From the NCBI RefSeq assembly GCF_050436995.1, contig NC_134745.1, positions 3,100,001 through 3,164,000 on the forward strand: DNA of 64,000 bases. The letters are read 5' to 3'. Source of the DNA: Anticarsia gemmatalis (lineage: Eukaryota; Arthropoda; Insecta; Lepidoptera; Erebidae). The stretch's first letter is position 1; every line of letters begins with the position of its first letter. The notes beneath the pieces were generated by a model, which ran no database searches, was not told where the DNA came from, and saw only the letters and a list, made by a program, of their open reading frames with translations. This document shows positions 21,938-36,500 of this stretch, piece by piece. The translations under genes were made by a program, and so were the position numbers.

Positions 21938-24900
21938 GTAAAGAATAATGTCGCGCAGACGCATCACGAGTATGAATGGGACGAGTGCGTAAGTCCCAGT
22001 CGCTGTGACAAAGCAGCCGAGCCGTCGCCATCGTCAAGGTTGCGCTTTGTTACACTAATGTGAGCTGAAATTACTTGCAGCGAAAACTCATCGCCTCCAT
22101 TATATCTTCTATAATGGGTTAAAGTGTTAATACAAAAAATAGAGCTAAGTTCAGTGAAAAGCCCTGTGTTACTGTTACAGTTGGCAACAAACTCAGTTGA
22201 CGTCAAATGTTTAGGCTAAAATTGCGATGATGGAGAGGTTGATGAACGACAATTTTTTTCAATCAAAATACAGGAAATGACTAAAATTATGTTTTAGGAG
22301 TCACAGACAATTTAATAAACTCAAAATAAAAAATGTTATAAATAGTTAGATGCCGGCGGATAGCCTCAAATTATACGGATGCGATAATGTTCGGCTCGCG
22401 TGATGGTGTTTGCGATTAAGTAACCTTCTCATTATGCGATACAATCAAATTCATTGAAAGAGTTTAAAACACATATTGCGGTAGAAAAACAAGAAATACG
22501 CTAATCAATGGCGTGACTTAAACTCAATCAGTATTTCAATGTAAGCCTTCGTGTACATTGAAATAAGTAGAGGTACTTTGTACTAGTGAGATTTTAATCG
22601 GAAATTTAACAAAAGCTGTTTCACAAAGGCAACAACGAGACTATTTTGTAGACTTCATTATTACTCAGGTGTCAAAAGAAGAGTTGATATTTGTGTTTTT
22701 ATACTTCCGGCAAGGAAAAAATAAAGTGACGTCAATTTTAATCGTTGTAAATGAGCGAATTAAAACTAAAATTTATTTGTGTTCCCTGTGCAAAGTGGTC
22801 GATTTATGCATTTCCGTTCAGTGTGGTGTTTGCGTTATAACGAAATTGTCTTGAACCACCTTCGCATTAAGTACGTTTATTTCCGTAAATTGTCATTTTT
22901 ACATGACTATAAAATGCGAAGGTCGAGCGTCATGGCCTCAGGTCACCTTTGGCGGAAGTTTGGATTATACTCGAATTGTTATTGTTAACATCTGCGGAAA
23001 ACTGGCGCCTTTGAATATGCAACAGAGAGCAATATGAGTATTCTTAGCGAGCTTACTCACAATGCAAACAATTTTGAGAACTAAAACGTTCGTCAGAGAT
23101 ATGTAAAGATTGGATAAGAAGCCAGAATTCTCCGCTCATTTCATCTAGTTGCATCACAATTCTCTTCTACATTTTCGTGATTGCGTGATATTGAAAAGTG
23201 TAGGTTTATTCCTGGTTGCAGTGCCAATGAGGTCGCGTGTAAATAGCTTAACGACATTGATATTCTGTACACTCAGGAATCAAGTAAGCACTAAACATGT
23301 AGATCGTTCACGATATGTGTCGTAACGACGTGAACAATATAGACTGCTTGACACGTGAATTTGCAGCCCACGTATTTCCAAATGTCACTTTGAAGTATTT
23401 GTACAAAATGTATAAGAATTTAAAACGTATCTTTTGAAAAATGCCATGTTTACTTATAATAAAGCAAAGCAATTTTACACAGTGATGTAAGCAAAACAAA
23501 TATCCTTTAAATATAATGATTATTTGATTGAGCCGTACTGTAATTGCGTATTGACGTCAATCCAATCACATGCCTCACTCTTATTATATTACATAAACTG
23601 TAGTGCATTAACTTTTTATAGTGCTTTTTTATGTGTAACACTTCGACAGTCACAAAAACGTACTGATTTATTACATCGCCTTACATACGTTTCTAGAAAT
23701 ATCATTGTGATCTTAAAAGACGAATATGGAAACATATATTTGTCATGAATTAAGTGTATGCGAAGGATACCGATATCGTAAATACAAATAACGCAATTTG
23801 AATGTTAAAGATTGTATAATATTGGTTGTTTGATGTTCAAATACATATTAATGGACGTTGATTATTCATTCTCAGTTGCGCATTGCAAGGCTATTGCTTT
23901 GTCGGCAATTCATACGATACTTGTGAACTTTTACAATAGCTTGCTATGTTGCATTTTGAGCAAGAAAATTGATGTATTCATAAGATTTTCTACAATTAAA
24001 TGGACAATTTCCGTTATTTTAAATTGTATTTTATTATAGAAAATTTGCATGCCTTCATATCGACGTGTATCTATCTAAATTTCACCGATAAAGCGCACTT
24101 TTTTTAATATTTCTATTCAATATTGTTGTGTGAGACCACAATCTATAGTTTCAATATGTAAGTAAAAGGTTTTCAGTCATATGTTTTGACACAAAGCGGT
24201 TGGTATGTTGTCTATTGTCTGTGTAGTCTAAGCAAATGCATGTCGCCGTCGTGCCAAAGTATACATCATAGAAATTATATGTTAGTCAGTTGCAACACCC
24301 GTCTCGTTTGAAATAATAGTAAAATATGCTAGTCCTTTGTCTTGAGTCTGCTATAGATAGCCAGATTTGTTTGTAAGGAACGTTGTTACTGGTGAATTTT
24401 GAACAATAAGATCAAAATCATTTATAACTTTTAAACTCTCGTTACATGTGATCTGCGCCGAAACGTTAGGCATTTTTAGGTAAAATGCGTGCCCGCGTTA
24501 ATTCCCGTATTTTATAGTAAATAAAAATCATTTTCAAAATTTCAAACGTCTGTGTAAAACGCTTGTGAGATTGAATTTACAGAAATAGCAATACTTAAAA
24601 TATCTGAGAGTAGGAAACCATAATAGTAAATCTATAACATCCTCAAATGGCAACGGCCAGTGATAAATTAAAACTGACAAGTAATACTGTGCCACCGGAG
24701 ATAGTTCTAATTTCCGGCCTGAAAACCCTTATATCCTAAAGCCTGGTAATTGGGCTAGGGCTTGCGATCACCCGGAGGCTCTATTAATTTAAAGTTACAA
24801 CATATGCTACATACACTTAAAGATTTAACTTTGAAATCGATTTTATTACTCTTTCCGAACAAAATTCTTTGGTACCGACAAATTACTTTTTATCTATAAA

Positions 24901-25948
24901 AATCTTTAACGTTTCGGAGTATGTTTCAGTCGTAGGTAGAAAGCTAGATGACTAATAATAAAAATAGCACCTAGACCTTTGTGTTAGTTTTGTACTGGAT
25001 TCCATAGCGACGACATGCCGCGATTACGTTTTTATCGCGTTGACCATTGTATGCATGCGACCTCGGCATTACCATGCATGCAAACTATAATGAGTTTGAT
25101 AACGTCGATTTCTCGGACATTTCAAGGGCCAGACGAATGTAAACAATATTAAAACTGCATTTCCTATTCATTACGAGTGGATTTACGATGCGGTGTTACG
25201 AGCAATTAAAGTAGTTAACGGCTTGTGCTATCAGTATATATATTATTCTCTAGTATTAGTAAACAGTGGAACTATAAAACTAGTTGAAGAGATTTCATCA
25301 TAACCATCTGTTAACTAGCGTTTTTATTGCCTTACAAACATTAGCGATCTGTCAGAAATGTATAAAATCCCTACAAAAAAGTGAGGCACGCTCAAAGACA
25401 CTTCACTAGCGATCAGTTAGATTAAGCAACCTTTGGCGTAGTCGGTGTACTTTAGTTTCGGTTGTTGCAATGATTCAACAGACGAGCCCTTTCGAGAAGA
25501 TTCTGCTTCTCCACAAACATTCGTTGGTAACCAAAAGAAAAACGAAAAGGTCGTTCTGATGTAATAAGTTACGTACAGTAATAACATGACTACTAATCTG
25601 TAGGCATATTTGAGGCCAAGGTCAACACAACACCGTAACAAATCGTTTGAAATAACACCACAATTACTTTTTAAGTTCAAGCCGAAAATACGAACACAAT
25701 CGATTAAAAATAAACCTATCGAATGTTATAAATAAATATTTGTTAGGTAGCAGACATTGATTGCATCATGTTAGTTGCATTTCACTATTTACCGCTGGCG
25801 CCAAGGCCGATGCTAAGGTTACAAATAACGATATTATCAGAGCTTACAAGACGTAACACGAGTACAATAGGTTTCGTTTTCCTCTTAGATAGAGAATTAA
25901 ATAAAACATAAAATGTATTACGATTTGATTACATCTTTAGATATATGA
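21938..25948. other. AT-rich non-coding stretch with clustered CRE palindromes
   Basis: No gene or known repeat. Three exact TGACGTCA octamers lie at 22198, 22727 and 23552. Overlapping 61-87-codon ORFs on both strands show AT-rich codons and no domain. A moderately GC-rich patch around 24660-24790 has no interpretation. Confidence 0.5.
23550..23561. promoter_or_regulatory. Second copy of CRE palindrome ATTGACGTCAAT
   Basis: Perfect 12-bp palindrome identical to 3074-3085, with further TGACGTCA octamers 0.8 and 1.35 kb upstream. Interpretation as a bZIP site is inferred. Confidence 0.3.
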
Positions 25949-25991
25949 ATGCGGATGAAGTAGAGGAAGATGTAGAGATCGTAGCAAGTAG
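25949..25991 (+). repeat. Degraded non-LTR retrotransposon scrap
   Basis: The segment containing GAGATCGTAGCAAGTA and an upstream GGATGAAGTAGAGGAAGATG resembles the segment that encodes the ...CRDRSKW... C-terminus of a lepidopteran LINE ORF2, of which a clearer copy sits at 53841-53930. Only about 40 bp align by eye and the frame is broken. Confidence 0.35.
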
Positions 25992-28900
25992 TTTTCTTGT
26001 ACTATTTTGCCATGTCATATGAATACGTGGTGGTATTATGTTTGTAGATCCTCTGAGCTTAACATAGTAACATTATCGAGAGAAAAATAAGTTTTTTGTA
26101 AATCAGGATGACTCGGTGAATACGTAATCTATAAGGCAATAGAACGTGTGTACGTGGCAATCCTTATTTTATGTCTACTTACATGTTCTTTATTATTATT
26201 CAATTGCAATAGCTTATCTCAAAGTACATTTTTCCCTACGTCAACTTTACGACTTACGCAGTTCGATAAGGGAATGACGGCAGCTTCTGTTTTCAATACA
26301 CGATTAGCACATTGTCCTTTGTTATAATAGGGGGAAATAACAAAAGAGTTTATTTCTCTTATTGTAGATAAGACGGAACAAAATATTGGAAACATTTACT
26401 AAAATACGTAGGTAAACGAAATGTGCCTGCACTTAAATTCCTCAAACTATATCGCGCGATATGACGTGAAGGGAAATCCAATAATCATTTAATCAGTAAT
26501 AGGTTTAAAGAGACGCCAATTTATAGAGGAAATGTTTCTCAATAGGTAAACTTTAGTTTTATACCTACCTAATTTCGGAAACCGCTTTGCCTAAACATTT
26601 ATTTATAAGCATTAGTACCGACTGATCAAAATATTTCTGAATAATTTAGGACATATTCCCTTGATGCAAATCATACGTTAACCCGTTATGCTTCGAAATG
26701 GTTGGACTTAGACAAAACTAGTACAAGCGGGCTAAGCCACTAGAAGAATGTTATAACATTAAATTAGTGCAACGAACATGCGTCGGTGGTACATTATCAT
26801 TTGCCAATGAGAGAAACTGCACAATAAAATGTATTATTTATCCCTGCATTTGCAATATTGCAATAATAGAGTTTTATTGTGTAAATCATTACGTTGCATA
26901 ATTTTAATATGATTTGAAATAGTTGCAGTTTGTCGGCACTGCAAAATGCGGTTGTGATATAATGTGGAACGACTATTTCTATTAACACTATACGATTTCC
27001 TTTTGAATAATCGATTAAATCATTTAATGCGAATTCAGTACAGTGTGAAGTATTAGCTATTAAAAAGAGAATGGGGAGAGAACTCTCGGGAAGAATACAA
27101 TCAGAGTTCAGACGTAAAACTGCGACTAAGGCCACTGCGTAGCATGCCTAGTATCATAATCATGTACACGCTTTGAAAAGAAAGATATATAGCAAGGACC
27201 AAAATAATCGCTTCCACGGCAATCATATGACCAAATGAGTAAATATAGGTGAGACTTGCAAAAGATACTGGTATCAAGGAAGGTGTGTTTAGTATACAGA
27301 AGATTATCCACGATACCATATCAGTTATATTTCAATGCATAATGCGACTTAATATTCTTTTCAGCTAATCTTGATACTGTAAATATTTCAAATATTTATA
27401 CAACTGTTTAAATCGTGTAGTGTTTTTTACGTCGTGCAAATATTTGTAATACGTTTTGGAATTACGTATGGGTTTTGACATTTGAAATAATAATATTAAA
27501 ATTTGTTATCGATATGTTAGTCACAAATTGAGTATATAAAGTGAGAATAATATACCCAAATGCCTACTAACTTATGATTTCATATTGTTTCATAGTAGTG
27601 TGTAATTAACTGTAACACAGTAAAGCTTTGTTAACATCTTGTAATTAGTGCAAAAGTTGCGAAATGATTGAGTAACCGACATCAATCCAAACTTTCGTAT
27701 TACAGGATACTATTACCCGGAAGTGCGATTTCATCAAAATCGTAATAAAGCACCTTATATCACATAATCTGTCATAAATATAAAGTTGCAAGAGGTCTCT
27801 GGTCTCTCATAAAACTTGCAAGTACTCGATGATTATTACCGGCGATGATTGCACACCATTCACTTTTTCATCTTTATCTATAATTACCCAGTACTTAGCA
27901 TCATTACTTTCTGCATGCGCAATGACATAAATTACCATAGATAGTGTATGCAGCGTATGAGTCATACAACGACCGTGTTACATGTTACACGCCAACACAT
28001 AATAAACTTAGCTTCAAGAAACCATTAGGTAAAGCTGAATAAATTATATGGGTGATGTATTGTTTTATGATTTTCTAGGTTATTAGTCTGTAATCGATTT
28101 GTTCTGCGTATAAGTACAGCGGTTTATTGAAATAACAATATGTCGAGCAGTAACACTGCGGGGAACTAATGCTCCTCCAGGTATCATTTACGACGTATTC
28201 ACAGAATGCTGCGCAAAAACGTGTGATCTAAAGATAAGTCTTCGCAACAGTTAGCTATGTTGCATACAAATAAAACTGTCGTGGCAGATTTCGTACATGG
28301 TGTAAATAGAAATTACTAACTGCGCAATTGCGATATGTTAATCCCCATATTAATAAAAACACAAATTCCAATGTGGCTTTGGTATGTAAAGTGCCAACTG
28401 TTTGGCAAATCACCAAAACTGGTGATTCATACTTCCCACCTCACGGCAGTTAGTTAGTGTTGGATCTTCGAAACCATGTAATTGATTTACGCTAATTGGA
28501 ACGATTGGAACTGATGCCAGTTTGTTATTGCAGCTACAATGTACACCAAACATCGACAATATTACGTGCTGATGTTATTACGAGTACGGATATTTTATGT
28601 TCGAGTGACGGTTAATTTATGCGACAATTTCAACACCGAGAAGCATTAAACTGCTCCTAATTAGTCTTTACTCAGCCGGTTAGACGTCATTATGTTAAAA
28701 ATTGGAACATTTCATAAGTCAAGATATTGAGCAACACTGAAATAGTTTAAGAGTGCACACCTGCATTTTTGACTAGTGCCGGAAAAGGGCACAAATTCCA
28801 CGGTAAATGGTCAATGGCTGCCGAGGCAAAAAGATCAGAAACGTGAAATACCATCTACAGTATTAACAGTATACGTCTAGAATCGGTCAAGTTGAGTTGG

Positions 28901-30357
28901 TCATAGTGCACACAGCTAACCTATACACAGATAACCTTCGTCAGGCGTCAAACGATGCGATTGTGTAATCGTTGTCGAAGCTGTTATACCAACAATGGTA
29001 CCTTTCAGTGGAGCACGTTATAAATCATACAAGCGGTCGTTTGTGGCGCGTGCGCCACTCGATACGACACGATAACAACGAGACACAATCAGCTTCATGC
29101 GACTAATCCACCACAACACGAACTATGCTTTACATTTAAAACATACGGTTCACTTTACCGGATAAGCGTCTATGTGAGTTCATTGTAGACGCAATGGACC
29201 ATGAATTGTGATAAATAGTAGAGAACAATCGCCCTTTATTTCGGAATCACGTTTACTATAACCCTTATTTCCGAGAAAGAGTAACTATTTGAATAAATTA
29301 CAAACACAATATGGTAGGTATCGTGGTTCGTGACCGCAGAAAAGATAAAAGCTGCCGCAAACGAGCTCAACGCTAGAATGAGAACATTATGATTAATTAA
29401 TGTGAATATAGAAAATAATCTACATACTTTAACGACATGCATTAACCCAGAACGCAGCAGCTGATAATGTACAAATTTTAATGTAAGAGAACACGTTTAC
29501 ATAATCACCCACCATTTCCGCATTTGCGTTACTTTTCTATGATATTTCAAGCGAACATTATTTGCATCCACATTATTTATGTTGGCACCCGTGTACTTTC
29601 TACACAAATCGAAATTAAATGTTTAAAAAATACTGTCAAGATATATTTCTTACTGTCACAATACACAAATTCAGAAATATCAAGATGAATTTTAGCGCAA
29701 AAATGTCATTACAGTTCTTTTTCTGTTTACAAACATGAAAATTGTCACGAGAACGGTGAGGCGAAAAAAAACCTATGCCGCAATAGAAATAAATCTTTCA
29801 TCTGAAAATAATTTTATGCCACGTGGTGTACCTACACTTTACATACAATTTTAAAACCCGAATAAAAAATCCTTTGACTAAAAATAAATGGGATGATATT
29901 TCCGCGATACTAACGCAAAACAAAATCATTTATATCAAATATTATTATGGTTGACAAGGTGTATTAGATGTCATAGAAAATTTAATTTGGGCAAATGCCA
30001 CATAACATAATATATGTAATATATTTTGACACGGAATTGCTGGTACATTGCGTCACCGGCGGGCACAGGCTCAATCTCGAATAGTATCTGTCATTTTGGT
30101 CTGCGAGATTCTATTTGCAACTAGTTTCTGCGAAATAAAGAGTTTATTTTGTTAACTCTGGGAGACGAAGATGGTGAATGAAACTTAACGGTTCTCAAAC
30201 AGGTTCTAGTTTACACAAAGCTTCTCTATCGCTAGTTGCTAATCTGGAAACACGTGTCCTCTGCGAGTCCTACGGCTTCACCTTTTCAAGTGGGTGCATC
30301 CGGACACTCTGCAGATTTACCCAATTTATTTATGTTTCGGTTATTTGGTATTTTTAG
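25992..30357. other. AT-rich non-coding stretch
   Basis: No gene or known repeat. It contains TATCGATA (27507-27514), an acceptor-like TATTCTTTTCAG ending at 27364 with no exon that I can define after it, and a GC palindrome at 29043-29058. The 112-codon ORF on the minus strand (26797-27135) is considered chance. Confidence 0.5.
29043..29058. promoter_or_regulatory. GC-rich dyad GTGGCGC-GT-GCGCCAC
   Basis: Two perfect 7-bp arms are separated by 2 bp, unusual in a very AT-rich neighbourhood. It could be bound by a dimeric factor; no specific factor recognised. Confidence 0.25.
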
Positions 30358-30514
30358 TTTCGGCTCCGGGCTGGCGCCGCGGTCGCCTTGACCGGAGTTC
30401 GGCAGTGCAACAAACCACGGAAGGCTGACCTTCCACCCCCTCATTGCGCATTGCTAAGCGGAAGATTCCGCATATTTCTCAGAGTATTTAAATGAAAATC
30501 GTTGAATTTGTAAG
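30358..30514 (+). other. GC-rich exon-like block, possibly a non-coding or 5'UTR exon
   Basis: A T-rich tract ending GGTATTTTTAG (acceptor, ends 30357) is followed by about 100 bp of GC- and CpG-rich sequence, and 157 nt later by a donor GTAAG|GTAAGA. No single frame is open across the whole block: the longest runs from 30358 to TGA at 30493-30495. As a coding internal exon it therefore fails. A 5'UTR exon whose last ATG (30492, MKIVEFV, spliced at the donor) starts translation, or a lncRNA exon, remains possible. Minus-strand ORF starting at 30451 (36 codons) is an alternative. Confidence 0.2.
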
Positions 30515-33500
30515 GTAAGAGATATAAAGCAACAGCTGACGTCAACATAGCGGTTTATGCGATGTTGTCGACACTAAGTTTTATGTCAGCTTCAGATCAC
30601 AAATTACTTGTAACGAATTAAAGATCAAAACGTTCCAATTTATCAAATGTATACAACTCAGTACAAAATTAGCATGTTTACCTCTGGCTCCAAAGAAGCA
30701 GAGGTGAGCTATAAAATCTATTTTAATTCAAAGTTACACCACGATTTAATGGCGGAGTAAAATCTAAAACTGATTTCTCAACTATGCGACGATAGATCCA
30801 TGCGGAGGTATAATAACGACTGATGTCCATTAGTTTTATTGCCAACGACACAACCACGAGACGAATGTATAAAAGGTTTAATTGGTGTGCTCAGCGTAAA
30901 AGACATTTACACAAGCAGCCATCTCAAAGCGTATAGTGTAATTTATGAAACTCGTAAATTGTGATGAATTTATTAAGTCCGGTTCTACTTTCATCACGTT
31001 GTGTCGGTTTTGTTTGGCAATACGCGAGACTGTTGCGACTAAAACGGCAAAAAAGAAAGGTTAGTGTCCGAAGGTCGAATCGTCGTCAATGTTGACTCGC
31101 GAGTCTAGACTTCTAGGCATACATATCGGCTTCAGCGCACACCCCGATCAACGCATTTTTACGATACGTAAACAAATCGTTAATAACAAGCGGAATTGAT
31201 TGAAGCGTGGGTTTGAATGGGCCAATTTTTAAATTGGTATTTGTTTGGGTGCTTTTGAAGCAGAGTTTCACTATAACAAATTTATTACTGCACAAGTTTC
31301 TTCTATAGGTACTTTACGTAAGTCTGGATAAAATAATAGACAGAATGTATATAGATCATTGTTAATAAATTATAAAACCAAATAAGCATGACTCGTATAG
31401 TAGTTTTAAATAAATCAGGTCACAGCCTTGAGATCGTTTTGTGTATAACATTGCTTTGCACTTTCATGAAAAATTAGACTCCTTAATCTTACGACGCCGA
31501 AGGTTTTCCTTTCCGAAATGGCACCAGATTTATGAAAGCTCTCACGCGCTCCAAAATTGTCACATTAAATTCAGCGCATTTAAGAGAGCAATTTGTCGTG
31601 TCTCCAATATACATACACTTGCGTGAAAATATTATGGAAATAACAAAGTCAATGTTGAAGAAAACATTTAAATTGTTATCGTTGACGATGAGTTTTATGA
31701 AAACAAGAACACGTAAACAATACCTAGATGAATTTGAGATAGTTGATGAGTGTTATCACGAAATCAAACTATTTTTAAGTAGCCTCATTTAACTGTGACG
31801 ACATGACGCAGAATATATTAAAACGTAACATAGAGAGGTTTAATTCAATCTCGTGGCAATCGTAAAGATTGCCGCTCGCCACCCACAACTCTCAAAATTA
31901 GACGAATGACGAATCCGAACTGTTACACGACCGGCGAGACGTGCACAATAAACGATACAGAGGACAACAAAAGATAACAAAATTGAAGAAACATGACGTT
32001 CGTCTGAACAGATATTAGATACTTGTTAAACAAGAACAATAGTAATAAACAGCTGATTATGACAGAGATGAACGAGACGTCTGTTGATAAAGCCATAAAA
32101 CTACTGGAGAACAGATGTGTTGCAGCATTTATAAAACAGGAATAGTTGCCAAGTTATACGAAGGAATTGAGATGCCCTAGTGTTTGTTTGAAAAACATTG
32201 GAAATGATATTAAAGATTTAAATCAATCAAAACTTCAAGGAGATAAAAATAAATGAAGAAAGCGGAGTAAAAATAGTGGTGGTGCAACCGGACGAGCTAA
32301 CGCGGTAACTTAAAACGCTAATGACATTAGTAAAGTGACACCCTGACAAGCCGTGAAGGTCGTGCGGTGAACCTTGAACAATTACGAGGGTAAGGGTGCC
32401 CGCGGGGGTAGTGACCGATGACGCCACATCTAGGGGTCAACTTTGACAAAAGCGTGATAAACGAGCCTACTGAATTATTTATTCAAAATAATATTTATGT
32501 AGCTTTTAAGTGAATAAATTAGCTTTCTTTCTGTAAAAGATTTTTACACAGTAAACTGAGTGGATAATAAATTCAAAACATGAAGAGCTGACAGTAGATG
32601 CTTTGACGAAATATACACAGAATAGACAATATACAGAAAGGGGAAGAATTGTGGAAGTCGATAAACTCTGATATTTATATCCATGTCCGTGTGGGGTTGG
32701 TCGTAATTCGACACCAAGGTCGCGTGTAAAGGCCGTTGATCGAACTTTCTAGCGGCTTCCGGGTGCCAAACACATGATTGATGGTAACAGTGCCAGTCGT
32801 CATAGCAACAGAAGCGATTAGTAGTTCAACGACCAACGTAATGATGTTGCAAATTGTTTGTATACCGCCATAATTATGAGAGACGCAAAACGTTTTTTGT
32901 CCGCATCATTTTAAAATTTGACCTTTTCATTAGGAATTTTGTTCGTTCACCTCGTCATCAAAAGAGAAGCCATGACATCTTCAAGTAGAAGTAAATTGCG
33001 AACAATGAACGTATAATTATTGAGGATAATAAATAGAATGGTGATACATTAATAAAACAGCTTCATAATTTTCCCAGAGAGATAAAGGCCGCGCGCATCC
33101 TGAAAGTGATTCATCTGAATTCGCGATATCATGACATGTGATTTAAGTAAGCAGGGCAAGAGTAATTGTGATAACGATTATAACCAACAACCTATTTAAA
33201 CATTACACATAATTTATTTTCATATCACGTTTCGGAAGGAATTAGCACAATTTGGATGGATCAAAGTCAAAACCTGTATCGAAATTAATCACCAGTGAGT
33301 TTTCTAGTAAGTATACTAGTATTCATGTTTCCTATGAATATGGGGTCGGAACTGAGAAAGAGGTTCCTAAATGTAATTAAATGTCAAGGGGTACGACACT
33401 ATTTCTAATCTACATTACTTAAAACCAGGTACTTTAACAGTGTATAAACAGGTGACCATTATTGCGTGCGATGAACTTCCCATGTTCCTGCGAATTGATC

Positions 33501-36500
33501 TACCACAGAAATAGTTCCATGTGCTTGTGTTCACGTCAATCGACGCAGTGGACCGTTACTTTACAACATGATACGCCCTAAAATAACTGAGCGATGTCAT
33601 CGATGCGTTAATAAAGTGTTTGAAAGGCAGTTGGGTTCTTTATAGTTCTTTGTGTTAAATTAATTTTGTGGTGATGAATATTAAGATTACTTGTGGATGG
33701 ATTACATCAAAGGAAATATCTAATGTTATGAATCAAGCTTCAATCCTATAGGGAGAATGTAGATACCAAAAAATACAATTTGCTAAGATGAGATGTTATT
33801 GAAATTGAACTTGTTCGTGTATTCAAACAGCAGAACACGCGTATGGCCAATCTATATACACAATGATTGTCCATTTCATACAACGGTAAAGTTCTAGTCT
33901 CACAAATATAATGTTTAAGTTCAGTATTGTTTGTTAAGTGTGCTTACACATTAAACAGCAGTTTCTATACCACCAAAAAGCAGAACATTACTCATGCTTT
34001 CGTCAAGTGGCGCCAACCAGCATTAGACATGAAATCTCAATATTTGTGGCGCCGTACTCATTTGTTTGCCATTCATTCTCATGTAAACACGGAATGTTAA
34101 ATACACATTCGTCCACAATACACACACGTAATCTGTATGCAAAAATGCAAATGCATTCAACGAAATACTACTATCAACATTCCTTGCAAAATATTCATTT
34201 GCGGCCTAGCCCATGGTTAGCTGGTACCATAATCGACCTTGATAGAATTGCGAATTCTTTACTTTCTTAACAACTGTATAATAAAACATTCAGACTGAGA
34301 AACTCATTCTATGACGATTGCCACACTACTACTATTTCGTATTTAATGGACGCTCGGATCTTTTCTAACACATAATTGCTTATATGGTGTGTGCAATGTT
34401 GTTTTTCTAGTACAAAACACTTAACTCCGATGCGGAATCGGCAAATAAATAAAACGTTTAGCATCCGTCGAATTTAGCGGATGCCTGCAAAGTATTACCA
34501 ACGGTTAAGCTGTTAAACATGCACTAATACTGTTATGCGAAAATTAACAAGTCACCTCTCAGAGATAAAGTTGCTATGGATATAGTCTGAAGTCATAAAG
34601 CAATGACTTTGTGAAGCATAAATATAATATTGTTGTTATGTTTTCGTTATTTTCGCATAACACCAGACTTCCAGGTGATAAACACGCAAGTCGTAACTTT
34701 TACGTTCATTCTCTTTTTACCTTTTAGTATAATAACTTGTTTCCTTTATGATGTCTAAATTGTGTATCTTTTCTTCCTTGACGTCAAACTCCACAATATA
34801 CCGTTTTGTCTAAAGGTAACTTATAGGTCAGACCAGGATATACAAATCTTGAAATACGCTTCGAAACTTTAGATGGGCTATTCTAAAAAGTAGTTAAGAC
34901 TATTGTCATAGCAGATTTATTACATACAAATACGGCGCTGACGTAACTTTATACGAAGTGTCTAAAATAAAATATGCTCCGCATTAATCCATGTCGGCAG
35001 TTCGCTAATTCACATATGGCGCGTGCAAAGAGGCATCAAAACAAAAGATTAAAAAACTACCAAGCCCAGCTTGTTTACCCCGTGAGTTGACGTCATCAGT
35101 GAAACGAACCTGATGAGATCACTGGTCGTTTGGAACGACTTACACTGACCTCTAGTGCCGAACCCATTAGAACTGAAAAAATATTCAGTAAACGTGTCGC
35201 ACGAATGCCTAATGAGCGCATATGCTTCTAACCTTTCTTAAAGACAAAGGATTATGGTATCGGTGTTTAGGCTTCGAAGGTCAAAATCCCTTCGAAAATA
35301 ACCCTTTCAATATCACCCGTACGTTATAATATAACGAGAGTTTTACATGCATATAAAATATCATTCATAAACAGTACACCAAGTAACGGAATGAAAAACA
35401 AGAAGTTGGTCTACGCAATGCGAGTCTCTGTGAATGGCACCGTAACTTATATGTGTACCAAAGACGGTTATATAAAATAATGAAACTATCACACCCTATA
35501 TGGGCAAATTGGGTATACAATGAGTCATTCAGCCGGATGTTTTTTCAGCAATGTAGGGCGTTACGAGACAGGTGATGACGGTAATATATAATTTTTTATC
35601 TCGTTTGACAGTGTGCGTGTTTGGCTATGATTAAGTTGCAATGCTAGTTACATTGAGGTGTGTTGAGGAAAATGAACGAAAATATTGCTAGGTAGAAAAA
35701 CATATTGCTCAGTTAGCCTTGTTTAGTGAAGGTGGTTTGCTCTTTTAACTATTGGTCTGTGTTGTGGTAAGCTCGGAATTAGATCAACCGCAGTTCGTTA
35801 ATGATCTATTAACTATTAACTGTGCCTTTATTCTCAAAAGGCCACGTTGTAGAATATTTCGGATACTTGAAATGATCACCTGGAACACATAAATTACCTA
35901 CTTATTTTATTCGAGTTCCGCAACAATACATAATATATAATTAGTAATACAAATGATAGGCTATTATTAGACGCGGATGGAATGGGTCGATTGTGACATA
36001 CAGTGGAAGGACACAGGGCTGCGTTTGCGCAACCGTTGTATTGTTCCCATAATGCTCGAACGATCTACATTCTACGTCCATTTCGTGATTATAAATCAAA
36101 TGCTGATCGACTGCAGGCAATTTTCATACAAAGGATTGACGTCATATTAGATTTAGCCCAGGTATTAATAAAATAGTCGTTTTATTGTAAACGAGTGATT
36201 TTACCATTAATCCTGCACGTATACACGCACGTAACATAACTATTGTTGTGAATATTTTACAACATAATACCTATTGGATACTTTGGGTAACTTGGGTGGC
36301 ATTTATTTATTATAATAAAATATAGAAATGTCCTATTTCTTAAAGACAATAGAATAATATGATTTAAAGCTGAACTTATCATGTTGCCTTTTAGCTATTC
36401 GTAATAGCTTATTCGTGTTTTACTAGTCTAATTCTAATAGAAATCGTCTCATTGATAGCAGTCGGCAGCGCAAAGTACATCTTTGAGGTCAATATAATGT

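Noticed and set aside
26797..27135. 112-codon minus-strand ORF
   Set aside because: Composition follows the background and it overlaps other ORFs on the same strand; no recognisable family.
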